A stretch of 64,000 nucleotides of DNA from Paraburkholderia lycopersici (GCF_900096975.1 NZ_FMYQ01000018.1:62001-126000); one strand, 5' to 3'. Positions 36,082 to 44,866 are shown, counted from the stretch's first letter. Made by a program: numbers and translations. The notes: generated by a model from the letters alone, not told the origin.

Positions 36082-36182
36082 GGGTCGAGTTGCGGACAAA
36101 GAGGCGAGATTCGTCGCGCGGTATCGGTCAGCGTTGACGAGTCTCGCCACTGCAACCCATTGACCCCAAGGAGTCGATACAT

Positions 36183-36608
36183 ATGGCAGCAACCATCAAG
36201 GTAGACGTCGTCAGCGCCGAAGAGAGCATCTTCGACGGCCAGGCGAAGTTCGTCGCGCTTCCGGGCGAGGCGGGCGAGCTGGGCATTCTGCCGGGTCACA
36301 CGCCGCTCATCACGCGTATCCGTCCGGGTGCGGTGCGTATCGTCGCGGAAGACGGCGATGAGGAATTCGTGTTCGTCGCGGGCGGCATTCTCGAAGTGCA
36401 GCCGGGCGCCGTCACGGTTCTCGCCGACACGGCGATCCGCGGCAAGGATCTGGACGAGGCGAAAGCCACGGAAGCGCGCAAGCGCGCCGAAGAGGCGCTG
36501 CAGAACTCTGGCTCGAACCTCGAGTACGCCACCGCTCAGGCCGAACTGGCTTACGCGGTCGCGCAACTCGCGGCGATCCAGCGCCTGCGCAAGATGAATC
36601 AGCACTGA
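36183..36608 (+). CDS. atpC: ATP synthase F1 subunit epsilon
   Basis: A 141-residue subunit with an N-terminal beta-sandwich (GEAGELGILPGHTPLITRIRP is the family signature) and a C-terminal helical hairpin (KRAEEALQNS, AYAVAQLAAIQRLRKM) that can inhibit ATP hydrolysis. AAGGAG lies before ATG 36183. It is the last gene of the operon. Confidence 0.97.
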   Translation: MAATIKVDVVSAEESIFDGQAKFVALPGEAGELGILPGHTPLITRIRPGAVRIVAEDGDEEFVFVAGGILEVQPGAVTVLADTAIRGKDLDEAKATEARKRAEEALQNSGSNLEYATAQAELAYAVAQLAAIQRLRKMNQH

Positions 36609-36644
36609 TTCCGGCGCGCGCCTTCGTGGCGCGGCGTCCGAAGC

Positions 36645-36676
36645 AAAAAGGGCTCCCCAGGCGGGGAGCCCTTTTT
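36645..36676. terminator. Terminator of the atp operon
   Basis: AAAAAGGGCTCCCC (36645-36658) pairs perfectly with GGGGAGCCCTTTTT (36663-36676) around AGGC, 36 bases after atpC. In the remaining gene-free stretch to 37003 I see only a possible operator and the promoter region of the next gene. Confidence 0.92.
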
Positions 36677-36820
36677 CATTGGGCGCGGGAAAAGAGCGGT
36701 GAGCGAAAGGGCCGTGAATAAAAGAACCCTGAACGAAGCGCACTGCTGGATGGCATCGCGATGAAAAAAGCAGCGTAAATGGCATGAACCGACGTGACCG
36801 ACCAAAACGCTCCGACATAC

Positions 36821-36838
36821 TTGACGTTTACGGAAAGG
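36821..36838 (+). promoter_or_regulatory. Possible LiuR-type operator upstream of the acyl-CoA ligase
   Basis: TTGACGTTTACGGAAAGG resembles the MerR-family LiuR site reported for branched-chain amino acid and acyl-CoA degradation genes of proteobacteria. It is 166 bases upstream of an AMP-forming acyl-CoA ligase, a plausible target. The match is imperfect and from memory. Confidence 0.3.
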
Positions 36839-37003
36839 TAATGCCAAATCATGCGTTCGTGCCCGGCGAGCCGGGAAACGCTGGGCACGACGCAAGGGAA
36901 TGCGCTGCGGGTAAGACTTGATGCCGCCCCGGGGAAAGCAGGTGGCACAATGTTTTTCAAATTCATTTCAAGCGGGAGTGACGCTCCCCAGGAGACAGCC
37001 ATC

Positions 37004-38764
37004 ATGGCAATCGACGCAGCAGGCGCGACCGCCGCGCCCGGGGAACATGAAGCGCTCATCGCGCCGAAGGACGGGCTTTCCTATGTGCGAGGCACGACCG
37101 ACGCGCGGCTCAGCGACGCGACCCTCGGCGCGTTCCTGCTGGAGACGGCGAACCGGTTTCCCGAGCGCCCTGCCGTGGTGTTTCGGGAGCAGAGCATTCG
37201 CTGGACGTGGCGCGAGTTCGCGGCCGAGGTCGACGTGCTCGCGGCCGGCTTCGCCGCGCTGGGCATCGTCAAGGGCGACCGCGTGGGCATCTGGTCGCCC
37301 AATCGCGTCGAATGGCTGCTTACGCAGTTCGCCACGGCGCGCATCGGCGCGATCCTCGTCAACATCAATCCCGCTTACCGCCTCGCCGAACTCGAATACG
37401 CGCTGAACAAGGTCGGCTGCAAAGCCATCGTTTCCGCCGAGAGCTTCAAGACGTCGAAATACCTCGAAATGCTGCAAACGCTCGCGCCCGAACTCGCGAG
37501 CGCCACGCCCGGCCAGCTCCAGTCCGCGCGCTTGCCCGAGCTGCGTGCGGTCGTGCGCATGTGCGATACGGCGACGCCCGGCATGTTCTGCTTCAGCGAG
37601 CTCGTGGACATGGGACGCGAGCGCATCGCCCGCGAAGGCGCGGCATGGCTCGACGCCATCGGCGCGACGCTGTCACCAGACGACGCGATCAACATCCAGT
37701 TCACGAGCGGCACGACGGGCAACCCGAAGGGCGCGACGCTCACGCACCGCAACGTTCTCAACAACGGGCGTTTCATCGCCCAGGCGATGCGCCTTGCCGA
37801 AGCGGATTCGCTCTGCATTCCGGTGCCGCTCTATCACTGCTTCGGCATGGTGCTCGCGGTGCTCGCGTGTGTCTCGGTGGGCGCCAACATGGTGTTCCCC
37901 GGCGAGGCGTTCGACCCGCGCGCGACGCTCGAAGCCGTGTCGGAGGAAGGCTGCACGGCGTTGCATGGCGTGCCCACGATGTTCATCGCGGAGCTCGACC
38001 ACCCCGAGTTCGCGCGCTTCGACCTTTCGCGGCTGCGCACCGGCATCATGGCCGGCTCGCCGTGTCCGATCGAGACGATGAAGCGCGTCGTCTCGAAGAT
38101 GCATCTCGCTGAGATCACGATCGCCTATGGCATGACGGAGACGAGCCCGGTGTCGTTCCAGAGCTCGACCACCGATCCGCTCGACAAGCGTACGACGACG
38201 GTCGGCCGCATCCAGCCGCATCTCGAAGTGAAGATCGTCGATGCGCTCGGCAACATCGTGCCGGTGGGCGAGACGGGCGAGCTTTGCACGAAGGGCTATT
38301 CGGTGATGCAGGGCTACTGGAACGACGAGGCCCGGACGGCCGAGGCCATCGTCGACGGCTGGATGCATACCGGCGATCTCGCGACGCTCGACGCCGAGGG
38401 GTATTGCAACATCGTGGGCAGGCTCAAGGACATGCTCATTCGCGGCGGCGAGAACATCTACCCGCGCGAGATCGAAGAGTTTCTGTTCCGCCATCCGAAG
38501 GTGCAGGCGGCGCAGGTGTTCGGCGTGCCGGATGCGAAATACGGCGAAGAAGTGTGTGCGTGGATCGTGCTGCGCGCGGGCGAATCGGCCACGGCCGAAG
38601 AGATCCAGGCGTTCTGCCAGGGGCAGATTGCGCATTACAAGATTCCCAAGTACATCCGCTTCGTCGACGAACTGCCGATGACGGTGACGGGCAAAGTGCA
38701 GAAGTTCGTGATGCGCGCGCGCATGATCGACGAACTCAAGCTCAGCGAGCAGAAAACGGCTTGA
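37004..38764 (+). CDS. AMP-binding acyl-CoA ligase (medium-chain/fatty acid type)
   Basis: A 586-residue adenylate-forming enzyme that activates a carboxylic acid to acyl-AMP and then acyl-CoA. It has the P-loop FTSGTTGNPKGATLTH, the YGMTETSPVSF block, the hinge region HTGDLATLDAEGYCNIVGRLKD (positions shown as the family pattern) and the catalytic Lys near the end (TGKVQKFVMR). AGGAG lies before ATG 37004. Sequence pattern and size fit acyl-CoA synthetases acting on medium or branched short chains; the exact acid is not predictable. It starts its own transcript after the atp terminator. Confidence 0.9.
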   Translation: MAIDAAGATAAPGEHEALIAPKDGLSYVRGTTDARLSDATLGAFLLETANRFPERPAVVFREQSIRWTWREFAAEVDVLAAGFAALGIVKGDRVGIWSPNRVEWLLTQFATARIGAILVNINPAYRLAELEYALNKVGCKAIVSAESFKTSKYLEMLQTLAPELASATPGQLQSARLPELRAVVRMCDTATPGMFCFSELVDMGRERIAREGAAWLDAIGATLSPDDAINIQFTSGTTGNPKGATLTHRNVLNNGRFIAQAMRLAEADSLCIPVPLYHCFGMVLAVLACVSVGANMVFPGEAFDPRATLEAVSEEGCTALHGVPTMFIAELDHPEFARFDLSRLRTGIMAGSPCPIETMKRVVSKMHLAEITIAYGMTETSPVSFQSSTTDPLDKRTTTVGRIQPHLEVKIVDALGNIVPVGETGELCTKGYSVMQGYWNDEARTAEAIVDGWMHTGDLATLDAEGYCNIVGRLKDMLIRGGENIYPREIEEFLFRHPKVQAAQVFGVPDAKYGEEVCAWIVLRAGESATAEEIQAFCQGQIAHYKIPKYIRFVDELPMTVTGKVQKFVMRARMIDELKLSEQKTA

Positions 38765-38924
38765 CGGGCGGTGGCCGCGGCGTGCGAGCGAATCGCGCCG
38801 CGGCGGCGGCTTTTCCGGGGCATGCGCAACAGGCTCGGGAGACCGGAGACGGTTATCTGGATGGCAGCGGGGCCGCTCGGGCGCGGCGAGCCCGGGGAAT
38901 GGGGCGTTGAGGAAAATGAGGACG

Positions 38925-38950
38925 AAAAAAAAGCGGGCCTGGAGCCCGCT
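38925..38950 (-). terminator. Intrinsic terminator for leftward transcription
   Basis: AGCGGGC (38932-38938) pairs with GCCCGCT (38944-38950) across CTGGA. The run of A residues at 38925-38932 is a U-tract when read leftward. It serves a minus-strand transcript from the gene-free region to the right. Confidence 0.7.
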
Positions 38951-39145
38951 AAAAACCACACGCTACGGGGTTAGCGCGAGGAGACCAAAGGAGGAGCCGG
39001 GTCATGAAACGTCCTCGACGCCGGTCACGGCTCCAGCAAGGATGCCCCTCAAGAGGGCTTCGGCGTAGTGCCGACCGGCTGGTGTTTTGTGTCCGCTCAC
39101 ACTGGCACCGGGCCACATCCGTGTTGAAACCGTTGAAGGCATTGT
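38932..39145 (-). ncRNA. Candidate leftward structured RNA
   Basis: Read on the minus strand, this gene-free stretch contains GGAGCCG and CGGCTCC arms (39034-39028 and 38999-38993), a CCCTC/GAGGG hairpin near 39045-39056, and ends in the leftward terminator at 38925-38950. A -10-like TCTAAT lies at 39157-39152. The nearest leftward gene is 400 bases away, so the terminator is oddly placed unless an RNA starts here. No known RNA family is recognised. It overlaps a small rightward reading frame (39004-39156). Confidence 0.35.
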
Positions 39146-39156
39146 GGGCGAATTAG
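39004..39156 (+). CDS. Possible 50-residue basic small protein
   Basis: A short frame starting MKRPRRRSRLQQG, very rich in Arg, with a near-ideal Shine-Dalgarno (AAAGGAGGA, 38987-38995) 8 bases before the ATG. No domain, signal peptide or membrane helix is visible, and I do not recognise it. The ribosome binding site is the only strong argument. It overlaps the candidate leftward RNA, and the Shine-Dalgarno may be part of that structure instead. Confidence 0.3.
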   Translation: MKRPRRRSRLQQGCPSRGLRRSADRLVFCVRSHWHRATSVLKPLKALWAN

Positions 39157-39553
39157 AGCGGCTTCGCGGTAACAAAGTGTTTCAGGTTGTAACGCCCGCC
39201 AGATAAGGCTTCGCGGGATTTCTTGCCATCCTTGGCGCTTCGCGGAGGTCATTTTTACTTCTATTTTCGGTGGTGCCGGGCCGCTCAGGCGAAGCGTTAC
39301 GAGCGAAGATTCGTCTCGCATGAGCAAAGGCCCGCCGCGCGGGCATTGCATGCGCGACGTCGATCGCGAGCGTTCGAGGCCTGCGCACATGCACAATGCG
39401 TCGCCGTGAGCCTGTGCGCCACCTGCACGCTTCGCGCTGCCGACACGCCTGCAACTCATCGTAGCAATTTGAGGGGCCACAACGAAGCGGAGAGAAGGGC
39501 GGCGACCGCAATGCGAAGCGCGGTTGCGTCGCCGCGCCCGAGCGTTCAGCGCC
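39157..39553. other. Gene-free stretch
   Basis: Between the small frame and the end of the cyclohexadienyl dehydratase-like gene I see only short shadow frames on both strands, with no ribosome binding site, domain or clear hairpin. Confidence 0.5.
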
Positions 39554-40342
39554 TCACTTCAGCCACTTGTCGGAGATTGCCTGATATTCGCCGCCCGCGC
39601 GCGCAAGATGCAGCCACTGGTCGACGTATTGCTGGAACACCACGTCGCCGCGCGGCACCATCCACGCCTTTTCGCCGTACTGGAACGGCTTGTCCGGATG
39701 CACCGAGCACAGGCCGGGGTTGAGCTTCTGCTGCAGCAGGGTTTCGGACGCGTCGGTCACCATCACGTCGGCTTTGCCCGCGAGGATCTGCTTGAAGATC
39801 GTTACGTTGTCCGGATACATGATGAGATTCGCGTGCGGAAAGAACTGCTTCGCGAAGCGTTCGTTCGTCCCGCCCGGATTCATGATCACGCGCACCGACG
39901 GCTGGTCGATCTGCGCGACCGTCTGGTACTTGCTCACGTCGTCGCAACGCACGATCGGCGTCTTCCCGTCGACCTGATAGGCCTCGGTGAAGAACGCGCG
40001 CTTCTGACGGTCAAGCGTGGTGGAGACGCCGCCAACGGCCACGTCGCACTTCGCGAGGAAGTCGTTCATGAGATTGGACCATGACGTCTTCACGAACTCG
40101 GCCTTCACGCCCAGCGACTTCGCCAGCGACTCCGCCATGTCGATGTCGATGCCCTCGAACGTGCCGTCCTGTCTGTAGAACGAGTAGGGCTTGTAGTCGC
40201 CGGTCGTGCAGGCACGCAGTGTGCCGCGCGCGATGATTTCGTCGAGCCGCGAAGGTGTGGCGGCGGCCGGCGCACCGGAGGACTGAGCGAATGCGCTTGT
40301 GCCGAGCAATGCGGCGGTCAGGGCGAAGGCGGCTATTTTCAT
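39554..40342 (-). CDS. pheC: Periplasmic cyclohexadienyl (prephenate/arogenate) dehydratase-like protein
   Basis: A 262-residue secreted protein with signal peptide (MKIAAFALTAALLGTSAFAQ) and a type II periplasmic-binding fold. It matches the PheC pattern of Pseudomonas aeruginosa across its length: RGTLRACTTGDYKPYSFYR, GIDIDMAESLAKSLGVK, CDVAVGGVSTTLDRQ, NPGGTNERFAKQ and TDASETLLQQKL. PheC converts prephenate to phenylpyruvate or arogenate to phenylalanine. The fold is shared with amino-acid receptors of ABC transporters, so a binding role is the alternative; no permease genes are adjacent. It is divergent from hemE across a 284-base gap. Confidence 0.82.
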   Translation of the reverse strand: MKIAAFALTAALLGTSAFAQSSGAPAAATPSRLDEIIARGTLRACTTGDYKPYSFYRQDGTFEGIDIDMAESLAKSLGVKAEFVKTSWSNLMNDFLAKCDVAVGGVSTTLDRQKRAFFTEAYQVDGKTPIVRCDDVSKYQTVAQIDQPSVRVIMNPGGTNERFAKQFFPHANLIMYPDNVTIFKQILAGKADVMVTDASETLLQQKLNPGLCSVHPDKPFQYGEKAWMVPRGDVVFQQYVDQWLHLARAGGEYQAISDKWLK

Positions 40343-40626
40343 CGTGTCTCCTTTGTCGGCCGGAGCTGACGCTTCGGCGCTTTCTGCGGTCCCGTACCGC
40401 GTTGGCGGTACGAATCGGGTTCTGTTGATGTAATCGTTCGGAAAGCCGCTCGATCATAGCGCCCGCGTGCGCCATGGTTAAGCGTGGACTTACCTGGGTA
40501 GGCGGAACTTGCGTGTCGCGGGCTTTGTGCTTCGGGTCCCGTTCATCGGCGGCATGGCGGGGCGGCCGCTCCGGTTAAAATGAACGCTTGCTTCCGAACC
40601 TTGGCGCGATTTCGCGCATTCCGCAC

Positions 40627-41718
40627 GTGGCACACAACCTCCTGAACGACACTTTCCTGCGCGCGCTGCTGCGCCAGCCGACCGAGTACACGCCGATCTG
40701 GCTGATGCGCCAGGCGGGCCGCTATCTGCCGGAGTACAACGCCACGCGCAGCCGCGCAGGCAGCTTCCTCGGCCTCGCGAAGAATCCCGACTACGCAACC
40801 GAAGTCACGCTGCAACCGCTGGAGCGCTATCCGCTCGACGCCGCGATTCTGTTCTCGGACATCCTCACGATTCCCGACGCGATGGGCCTCGGCCTCTCGT
40901 TCCAGGCGGGCGAAGGGCCGAAGTTCGCCCATCCCGTGCGCACCGAAGAAGACGTGGCGCGCCTCGCCGTGCCCGATATCGGCGCGACGCTCGGCTACGT
41001 GACCGACGCGGTGCGCGAGATCCGCCGCGCGCTCACCAATGCGGAAGGACGCCAGCGCGTGCCGCTCATCGGCTTCTCGGGCAGCCCGTGGACGCTCGCG
41101 TGCTACATGGTCGAAGGCGGCGGTTCGGACGACTTCCGCACGGTGAAGTCGATGCTGTACGCACGGCCCGATCTCATGCAGCGCATTCTCGAGGTCAATG
41201 CGCAGGCGGTGGCCGCTTACCTGAACGCGCAGATCGAAGCCGGCGCGCAGGCCGTGATGATTTTCGACACCTGGGGCGGTGCGCTTGCTGACGGCGCCTA
41301 CCAGCGCTTCTCGCTTGCCTGGATCGCGCGGGTCGTGGCGCAGCTCAAGCGCGAGCACGACGGCGAGCGCGTGCCGGTCATCACGTTCACGAAGGGCGGC
41401 GGCCTGTGGCTCGACGAAATCGCCAATACGGGCGTGGATGCGGTCGGCCTCGACTGGACCGTCAATCTTGGTCGCGCGCGCGAACTCGCAGGCGATCGCG
41501 TGGCGTTGCAAGGCAATCTCGACCCGACCGTGCTGTTTGCTTCGCCGGCCGCGATTCGCGAGCAGGCGCGCGCGGTGCTGGACAGCTTCGGCGCGCATTC
41601 CGGCCACGTGTTCAACCTCGGCCACGGCATTTCCCAGTTCACTCCGCCCGAAAACGTGGCCGAGCTCGTGGACGAAGTGCATCGCTACAGCCGGACCATC
41701 CGGGCGGTCGGCGCGTGA
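40627..41718 (+). CDS. hemE: Uroporphyrinogen decarboxylase
   Basis: A 363-residue enzyme that removes four carboxyl groups from uroporphyrinogen III to give coproporphyrinogen III in haem synthesis. Signatures are PIWLMRQAGRYLPEY near the N-terminus and GFSGSPWTLACYMVEG in the middle; NLGHGISQFTPPENV is the conserved C-terminal block. A GTG at 40627 gives the family's standard start (VAHNLLNDTFLRALLRQPT); an ATG 39 bases upstream would add an unusual extension. A -10-like TAAAAT lies at 40576-40581. Confidence 0.95.
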   Translation: MAHNLLNDTFLRALLRQPTEYTPIWLMRQAGRYLPEYNATRSRAGSFLGLAKNPDYATEVTLQPLERYPLDAAILFSDILTIPDAMGLGLSFQAGEGPKFAHPVRTEEDVARLAVPDIGATLGYVTDAVREIRRALTNAEGRQRVPLIGFSGSPWTLACYMVEGGGSDDFRTVKSMLYARPDLMQRILEVNAQAVAAYLNAQIEAGAQAVMIFDTWGGALADGAYQRFSLAWIARVVAQLKREHDGERVPVITFTKGGGLWLDEIANTGVDAVGLDWTVNLGRARELAGDRVALQGNLDPTVLFASPAAIREQARAVLDSFGAHSGHVFNLGHGISQFTPPENVAELVDEVHRYSRTIRAVGA

Positions 41719-41817
41719 CATTTTTGTTGCGTTGCAGCGAGCTGGGCTCCGGGCATCAGGGTATGACCGGGCTCCAGAGGCCATGCAGACGCCATTGCGG
41801 TCCTGTCAAGACTTGAC

Positions 41818-41826
41818 TTATACACA
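41818..41826 (+). other. DnaA box-like site
   Basis: TTATACACA matches the DnaA consensus TTATNCACA. It lies in the 417-base gene-free gap between hemE and priA (41719-42135), 190 bases from a second, perfect box. Confidence 0.5.
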
Positions 41827-42007
41827 CTTGTCTCGTTGCGGCGCGCAAGAGGGAAAGGTTGTCGCCGATGCCTGTTCAGGTCTGCGCAGAATCAATCAGA
41901 CCCTTGACAGACAAGGCTTTCGGCGCTCCATGGCTCTGTGTGCGGTATCCCACATAGCGGCCATGCGCGGGCACGCAGCGGCGGCGCCCGGCGAGTTCTC
42001 AACAAAG

Positions 42008-42016
42008 TTATCCACA
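42008..42016 (+). other. Perfect DnaA box
   Basis: TTATCCACA, the strongest DnaA-binding sequence, about 120 bases upstream of priA. With the box at 41818 it may place the primosome gene under DnaA control. No AT-rich unwinding region or box cluster is present, so this is not an origin. Confidence 0.6.
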
Positions 42017-42135
42017 GCCGCCGGATCGGGGGCGCGATTGTTCTGCGGAATCCAAAACTTAGCGCGGAATTTCAAGTATTACTTTAGGTTCGCATGTCGG
42101 TGCGCTAGCGTACGGAACCTTCCTGGGAGCCAGGC

Positions 42136-44394
42136 GTGACGGGACGTTACGTGCGCGTGGCGCTGGACCATCCGCTGGACGCGCTCTACGACTACCGCTA
42201 TACGCTGGACGCCTGCGAGCCCGAGCCAGGCATGCTCGTGCGCGTGCCGTTCGGGCGTCGCGAAGCCGTTGGCCTGATCTGCGAAGTGAACGCTCACAGC
42301 GACGTGCCGGCCAACAAGCTTCGCGACGTGGGCGCGATCTGCGCCGCCTGCCCGCCGCTTTCGGCACCGTGGCTCGCGCTGGCGGGTTTCGCCGCCGATT
42401 ACTACCAGCGCGGTTTGGGCGAAGTCGCTTTGCCCGCGCTGCCGCAGGCGCTGCGCGATCCGTCGCGCTGGGCACGCCTGCTTGCGCCCGAGGAGCGCTA
42501 TCGTCTGCTGCCGGAGGGGCGTGCCGCGCTGCCCGACGCCTTGCCGGCGCGCGCCCAGGCGTTGCGCCGGCTTGCGCGGGCGCTGGCCGATGCCGGCGAA
42601 CTCGAAGCGGCCGAAGCCCGCGCGCTGCATCCGAAAGCGATCGCAACGCTCGACGCGTGGTGCGAGGCCGGCTGGGTCGAACACGAATGCATCGAATTCG
42701 GCGCGGCCGCCGGTGCGGCAGGCCGCGTGCCGGCGGCCGGCGCCGCAGTCGAGGCACCGCGCCTGAGCGACGAACAGGCGCAAGCTGTGGAAGCGATCGG
42801 CGCGGCGAGCGGCTTCGCGTCCTTCCTGCTGCACGGCGTGACGGGCAGCGGCAAGACCGAAGTCTATCTGCGCGCGCTTGCCGCCCTGCTCGAGCGCGAC
42901 CCTGGCGCCCAGGCGCTCGTGCTGGTTCCGGAAATCAATCTCACGCCGCAGTTCGAGGCGGCCTTTCGCACGCGCTTTGCGGCCACGCTCGCCGACGAGG
43001 CTATCGTCACGCTCCACAGCGGCCTCGCCGAAGGCGAGCGCGCCCGCAACTGGCTCGCGGCGCACACGGGCCGCGCGCGCATCGTCCTCGGCACGCGGCT
43101 CGCGGTACTTGCCTCGCTGCCGCGCCTCGCCATGCTCGTCGTCGACGAGGAGCACGACCCCGCCTACAAGCAGCAGGAAGGGCTGCGCTACTCGGCGCGC
43201 GATCTCGCGGTGTGGCGCGCGAAGCAGCTAGGCGTGCCGGTCGTGCTGGGCTCGGCCACGCCGTCGCTCGAAAGCTGGTGGCAGGCTGAGCAGGGCCGCT
43301 ACACGCGCCTCACGCTGTCACGCCGCGCGATCGCCGACGCGGCGCTGCCCACCGTCAGGCTCATCGATCTCGAAGAGGAGCGGCGGCGCGGCCGTGCGTC
43401 GTTCGAAGGGCTTTCGGGGCCGCTGGTGGCGGCGATGAAGGCGCGCCTCGAACGCGGCGAGCAGAGCCTCGTCTTCCTCAACCGGCGCGGCTATGCGCCC
43501 GTCCTCTCGTGCGACGCCTGCGGCTGGGTGGCGGGTTGCCCGCGCTGCAGCGCCTATGTCGTGCTTCACAAGCCCGAACGGGCGCTGCGCTGCCACCACT
43601 GCGGCTGGGAATCGCGCATTCCGCATTCGTGCCCCGACTGCGGCAACGTCGACATCGCGCCGATGGGACGCGGCACGCAGCGCATCGAAGAGGCGCTCGC
43701 CAGCGCGGTGCCGGGCGCGCGCGTGCTGCGCATCGATGCCGACAGCACGCGCCGCAAGGGCAGCGCGCAGGCGCTGTTCTCCGACGTGCACGCCGGCGAC
43801 GTCGACATTCTCGTCGGCACGCAGATGATTGCGAAGGGGCACGACTTCCAGCGCGTGTCGCTCGTCGGCGTGCTCAACGCCGACAATGCGCTCTTTTCAC
43901 ACGACTTCCGGGCGAGCGAACGGCTTTTCGCGCAGCTTATGCAGGTGAGCGGGCGGGCAGGGCGCGCCGGGCTGCCCGGCGAGGTGCTTGTGCAGACGCG
44001 CTATCCGCGCCACGCGCTTTATCACGCGTTGGCGCGTCAAGACTACGTGGGGTTTGCGAATGCGCAGCTAGGCGAGCGGCGCGACGCGCATTTGCCTCCC
44101 TTCGTCTATCAGGCGCTGCTGCGCGCCGAGGGACGCACGCTGGAGGCCGCGCTCGCGTTTCTCGCCGAGGCCGCCGGCGCGCTCGCGGCCGTTCCGGCCG
44201 CCGAGCGCGTGACGGTCTACGACGCAGTGCCGCTGACCATCGTGAAAGTGATGAACGTCCATCGCGCGCAACTGCTCGTGGAGAGCCAGTCGCGCGCCGC
44301 GCTGCAGGCAACGCTGCGTGCGTGGCAACCCGCGCTGCGCGCCCTGCGCGGCGTGCTGCGCTGGAATCTCGAAGTCGATCCGCTCGACATCTAG
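42136..44394 (+). CDS. priA: Primosomal replication restart helicase PriA
   Basis: A 752-residue superfamily 2 helicase that reloads the replisome at stalled forks. It has the N-terminal 3'-DNA-binding domain (HPLDALYDY), Walker A GVTGSGKTEVY, the DEEH box (VVDEEHDPAYKQ), eight zinc-binding cysteines in four pairs (CDACGW, CPRCSA, CHHCGW, CPDCGN), and helicase motifs V and VI (GTQMIAKGHDF, QVSGRAGRAG). GTG at 42136 gives the expected MTGRYVRVALDHPLDALYDY start; GGGAG lies upstream. Confidence 0.95.
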   Translation: MTGRYVRVALDHPLDALYDYRYTLDACEPEPGMLVRVPFGRREAVGLICEVNAHSDVPANKLRDVGAICAACPPLSAPWLALAGFAADYYQRGLGEVALPALPQALRDPSRWARLLAPEERYRLLPEGRAALPDALPARAQALRRLARALADAGELEAAEARALHPKAIATLDAWCEAGWVEHECIEFGAAAGAAGRVPAAGAAVEAPRLSDEQAQAVEAIGAASGFASFLLHGVTGSGKTEVYLRALAALLERDPGAQALVLVPEINLTPQFEAAFRTRFAATLADEAIVTLHSGLAEGERARNWLAAHTGRARIVLGTRLAVLASLPRLAMLVVDEEHDPAYKQQEGLRYSARDLAVWRAKQLGVPVVLGSATPSLESWWQAEQGRYTRLTLSRRAIADAALPTVRLIDLEEERRRGRASFEGLSGPLVAAMKARLERGEQSLVFLNRRGYAPVLSCDACGWVAGCPRCSAYVVLHKPERALRCHHCGWESRIPHSCPDCGNVDIAPMGRGTQRIEEALASAVPGARVLRIDADSTRRKGSAQALFSDVHAGDVDILVGTQMIAKGHDFQRVSLVGVLNADNALFSHDFRASERLFAQLMQVSGRAGRAGLPGEVLVQTRYPRHALYHALARQDYVGFANAQLGERRDAHLPPFVYQALLRAEGRTLEAALAFLAEAAGALAAVPAAERVTVYDAVPLTIVKVMNVHRAQLLVESQSRAALQATLRAWQPALRALRGVLRWNLEVDPLDI

Positions 44395-44427
44395 CAGCGC
44401 TGCGCAGGGGCAGGCGCCATTCTGCGC

Positions 44428-44577
44428 TTATCGGCCGGCGCTGTCGGCCACGTCATTGGGCGCCGCGCGCCTGAGGTTCATGCGGCGCTCGTCGGGCGCC
44501 GTCGCGCCGCGAATGAAAAACACCGCGCACAGCGCGCACATCGTCCAGATTCCTGCGATCACCAGCACCTTTTCCAT
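44428..44577 (-). CDS. 49-residue single-pass membrane protein
   Basis: A small protein (start MEKVLVIAGIWTMCALCAVF, end DVADSAGR) with one N-terminal hydrophobic helix, two cysteines within it, and a basic, hydrophilic tail. AAGGGA lies 6 bases before the ATG at 44577 on the minus strand, and the initial codons look coding. It converges on priA from the gap before putA. I do not recognise a named family. It may be a Burkholderiales-specific membrane microprotein. Confidence 0.6.
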   Translation of the reverse strand: MEKVLVIAGIWTMCALCAVFFIRGATAPDERRMNLRRAAPNDVADSAGR

Positions 44578-44639
44578 TTTTCGGTCCCTTGCGCCATCTC
44601 TTTTATCAACAGCCCCCGCTCTGTTTGTATAACGGCACG

Positions 44640-44796
44640 GCGACGGAATCGATTAGGGTTGTCCAGAGCGTTGCGGGCCAGGGAAAATACCGAGCGCAAC
44701 CCGAGTAGCCCAGCCGGCGGTCATCGGCCGCAAAGCCCGGCTGCACAAGGCTTCGGGCGTGGTGCAACCATTCCGGTCAGATGGTTGCACCTTTTT
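44640..44796 (+). ncRNA. Candidate structured leader or small RNA before putA
   Basis: The stretch holds paired arms GTTGCG/CGCAAC (near 44671-44703) and CAGCCGG/CCGGCTG (44711-44717 with 44737-44743), then an intrinsic terminator: GGTGCAACCAT (44761-44771), loop TCCGGTCAG, ATGGTTGCACC (44781-44791), TTTTTATTTG. A -10-like TATAAC lies at 44628-44633. The terminator stands 70 bases before putA, so this is either an attenuating putA leader or a separate small RNA. No known family is recognised. Confidence 0.4.
44761..44796 (+). terminator. Intrinsic terminator just upstream of putA
   Basis: An 11-bp perfect stem (44761-44771 with 44781-44791), 9-base loop and TTTTTATTT tail. It is 367 bases past priA and 70 bases before the putA start. 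Confidence 0.85.
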
Positions 44797-44866
44797 ATTT
44801 GTAGCGGTACGATTCGCCAACTTTTTAGTCACCGCCGGTGCGGGTCTGCCGGCATACGAAGGAAAC

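Noticed and set aside
39223..39723. Rightward frame overlapping the end of the pheC-like gene
   Set aside because: Arg/Ala-rich, no ribosome binding site, and overlaps a gene with clear family matches.
41719..42135. oriC candidate because of DnaA boxes and the nearby par genes
   Set aside because: Only two boxes, no AT-rich unwinding element and no dnaA or rpmH neighbours. It is more likely promoter control or titration.
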